A model generated the notes under the pieces. That model ran no database searches. It was not told where the DNA came from and saw only the letters and a list, made by a program, of their open reading frames with translations. 64,000 nt of DNA, taken from the NCBI GenBank assembly GCA_029213045.1, contig JARGPN010000009.1, forward strand, positions 372,001 to 436,000, read 5' to 3'. Shown in pieces: positions 62,568-64,000 of the stretch. Position numbers and translations under genes: made by a program. Position 1 is the stretch's first letter. Each line of letters starts with the position of its first letter. The stretch comes from Alcanivoracaceae bacterium. Its GTDB lineage: Bacteria > Pseudomonadota > Gammaproteobacteria > Pseudomonadales > Alcanivoracaceae.

Positions 62568-64000
62568 CTAGACTGGAATGGGTGGTTCTCGGTCAGTAAA
62601 GCCAGCTTCCCACGCAGCCCACAGCTCAGGGCTCTCGTACGGGTTCTGCATTTCCGTGGAAAAGCGGCTCGCCCACTGCCCCAATCGGTATGCCGTAGCG
62701 ACAGAATCCTTTTGTGACGGGCGCGGATCATGCCGGTGCTTCCAGCGCAATTTAAGCGCTTCATTGAGCGATGAAAGATACTCTCGTACATCATGTGCCA
62801 TAAGCATCTGCGCGGGCACAAGAATTAAACTGACCAGTGTCGCAAACAATACGCCGAACGCTAATGAAATAGCCATCGGCACCAAAAAGCGCGATTCAAC
62901 TGAATTGTCGATAATCATAGGTGCAATACCGGCGAAGGTTGTCACCGAGGTCAGCATGATAGGCCTAAAGCGGCTAGCACCAGCTTCTAACACCGCTTCA
63001 AATAACGTTGCGCCGCGCTCTCGGTTTTGGTTGATACAGTCGAGCAGCACAAGGTTATCATTCACCACCACGCCACTTACCGCCACAACCCCGACTAACG
63101 ACCACAGGGTAAATTCATGCCCAAGCAACAAATGGCCTACAAACGAACCAACAATGCCGAATGGAATGGCACTCATCACTAAAATAGGCTGACCATAATT
63201 CCCAAACAAAACGGTTAACAAAAAGAAAATACCGAACAATGCAATTAAATAGGCATTGCCAAGATAATCTGTAAATTCTTTAACGGATTTTGGCTTACCC
63301 GCGATACCCCAGCTTCCGCCTGGATACTCAGTATCAATATGATCTAAGAAGTCAGAGCGCAAAGAAGACATTACCCGGCCCACAGACACCACCTCTTCGT
63401 CAACCATTGCAGTAACAATCGCATTACGCTCGCGCATATAGTGACTGACGACCGCAGGCGAATTACGAATTTTTAACTCCGCCAACACGCCTAGGGGAGC
63501 CCAGTCGCCTGTTGGCAAACGTATAGGTAGCTCCTCTAGATCCCACTGTGTCGTAGCATCCTCCGCTGAAAGCTTAAGCATTACCGGTACTTCATAATCA
63601 CGTTCTGCAATGCGGTCAACTTCAATACCAAAAAACGCATCCCGTACCTGTGCCGCCAAATTATCTTCTGTTAACCCCAAATCTAGCGCGGACGAGGTTA
63701 ACGTTAGTTCCATAATCTGACGCTGCGCCGCCAAGTTATTACCGACCTCATTGACGCCGTGATAGCCGTTTAACAACCACTGAAGTTCAGCAGCCATTTT
63801 TTGCAGCGTTTCCAAATCGTCATGGAAAAGATTGATATACACATCAGAATTCGTCGGCATTAAATTCGAATCAAACTTTACCGATGTCGCGCCTGATACT
63901 TCGCCGTTAACAAGACGCCATTGCCGTGCAATATCACTTGCCTCTACCTCAGCATTTCCGTTCAATTTCAGCGAAACACGAATCCTGTACTGCGCATCAG
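62568..64000 (-). CDS. RND (AcrB/HAE1-type) efflux permease, C-terminal portion; start lies beyond the window
   Basis: Frame open to base 64000 (DAQYRIRVSLKLNGNAEVEA...); GSFVGHLLLGHEFTLWSLVGVVAVSGVVVNDNLVLLDCINQ; RFRPIMLTSVTTFAG. Confidence 0.93.
   Translation of the reverse strand, partial: DAQYRIRVSLKLNGNAEVEASDIARQWRLVNGEVSGATSVKFDSNLMPTNSDVYINLFHDDLETLQKMAAELQWLLNGYHGVNEVGNNLAAQRQIMELTLTSSALDLGLTEDNLAAQVRDAFFGIEVDRIAERDYEVPVMLKLSAEDATTQWDLEELPIRLPTGDWAPLGVLAELKIRNSPAVVSHYMRERNAIVTAMVDEEVVSVGRVMSSLRSDFLDHIDTEYPGGSWGIAGKPKSVKEFTDYLGNAYLIALFGIFFLLTVLFGNYGQPILVMSAIPFGIVGSFVGHLLLGHEFTLWSLVGVVAVSGVVVNDNLVLLDCINQNRERGATLFEAVLEAGASRFRPIMLTSVTTFAGIAPMIIDNSVESRFLVPMAISLAFGVLFATLVSLILVPAQMLMAHDVREYLSSLNEALKLRWKHRHDPRPSQKDSVATAYRLGQWASRFSTEMQNPYESPELWAAWEAGFTDREPPIPV

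Noticed and set aside
62578-63192. 204-aa + strand ORF inside the RND permease gene
   Set aside because: Antisense to a clearly recognisable RND domain; no family motifs.

Overview
This 64 kb window looks like a gammaproteobacterial chromosome segment that is mostly core. It carries no IS, phage or CRISPR signal that I could see. The main blocks are as follows. (1) Partial and hypothetical genes, a YaeI-like phosphoesterase, an HxlR regulator, an MMPL/RND exporter, a degenerate M24-fold protein, an EphD-like alpha/beta-hydrolase-SDR fusion and a MerR regulator (1-9.9 kb). (2) A minus-strand nitrate-regulated locus (9.9-21.2 kb): nasT-nasS, a sigma54-type promoter with an ANTAR-type two-hexaloop leader, nrtA-nrtB-nrtD, a porin, an FAD/BFD/heme-b membrane fusion, an 11-heme-site cytochrome c, a DUF3365 heme lipoprotein and a globin. 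(3) tRNA-Glu, tRNA-Ala, gltX, an HD-GYP protein with a changed HD dyad, sixA, gpsA, a TIGR01777-type epimerase and a membrane protein with two possible Sm-like modules (21.6-29.3 kb). (4) The sdhCDAB-sucAB-lpd-sucCD operon divergent from gltA (31.2-44.3 kb). (5) An SMP-30-like protein, a HIBADH-like dehydrogenase and ppnP, then the anbu/alpha-E/ATP-grasp cluster (44.4-50.1 kb). (6) hsp20 with a sigma32-like promoter and a ROSE-like thermometer signature, then a Gly-rich secreted protein, a 2OG-Fe(II) oxygenase and a YbjN-like protein (50.4-54.4 kb). (7) A PadR-DUF1853-DUF2804-DUF4282 unit, selO, an acetyl-CoA hydrolase/transferase, and an RND pump cut by the window end. The most promising system is the putative trans-membrane electron conduit inside the NasS/NasT-controlled nitrate locus. 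All family calls are from reading motifs; no database search was run.
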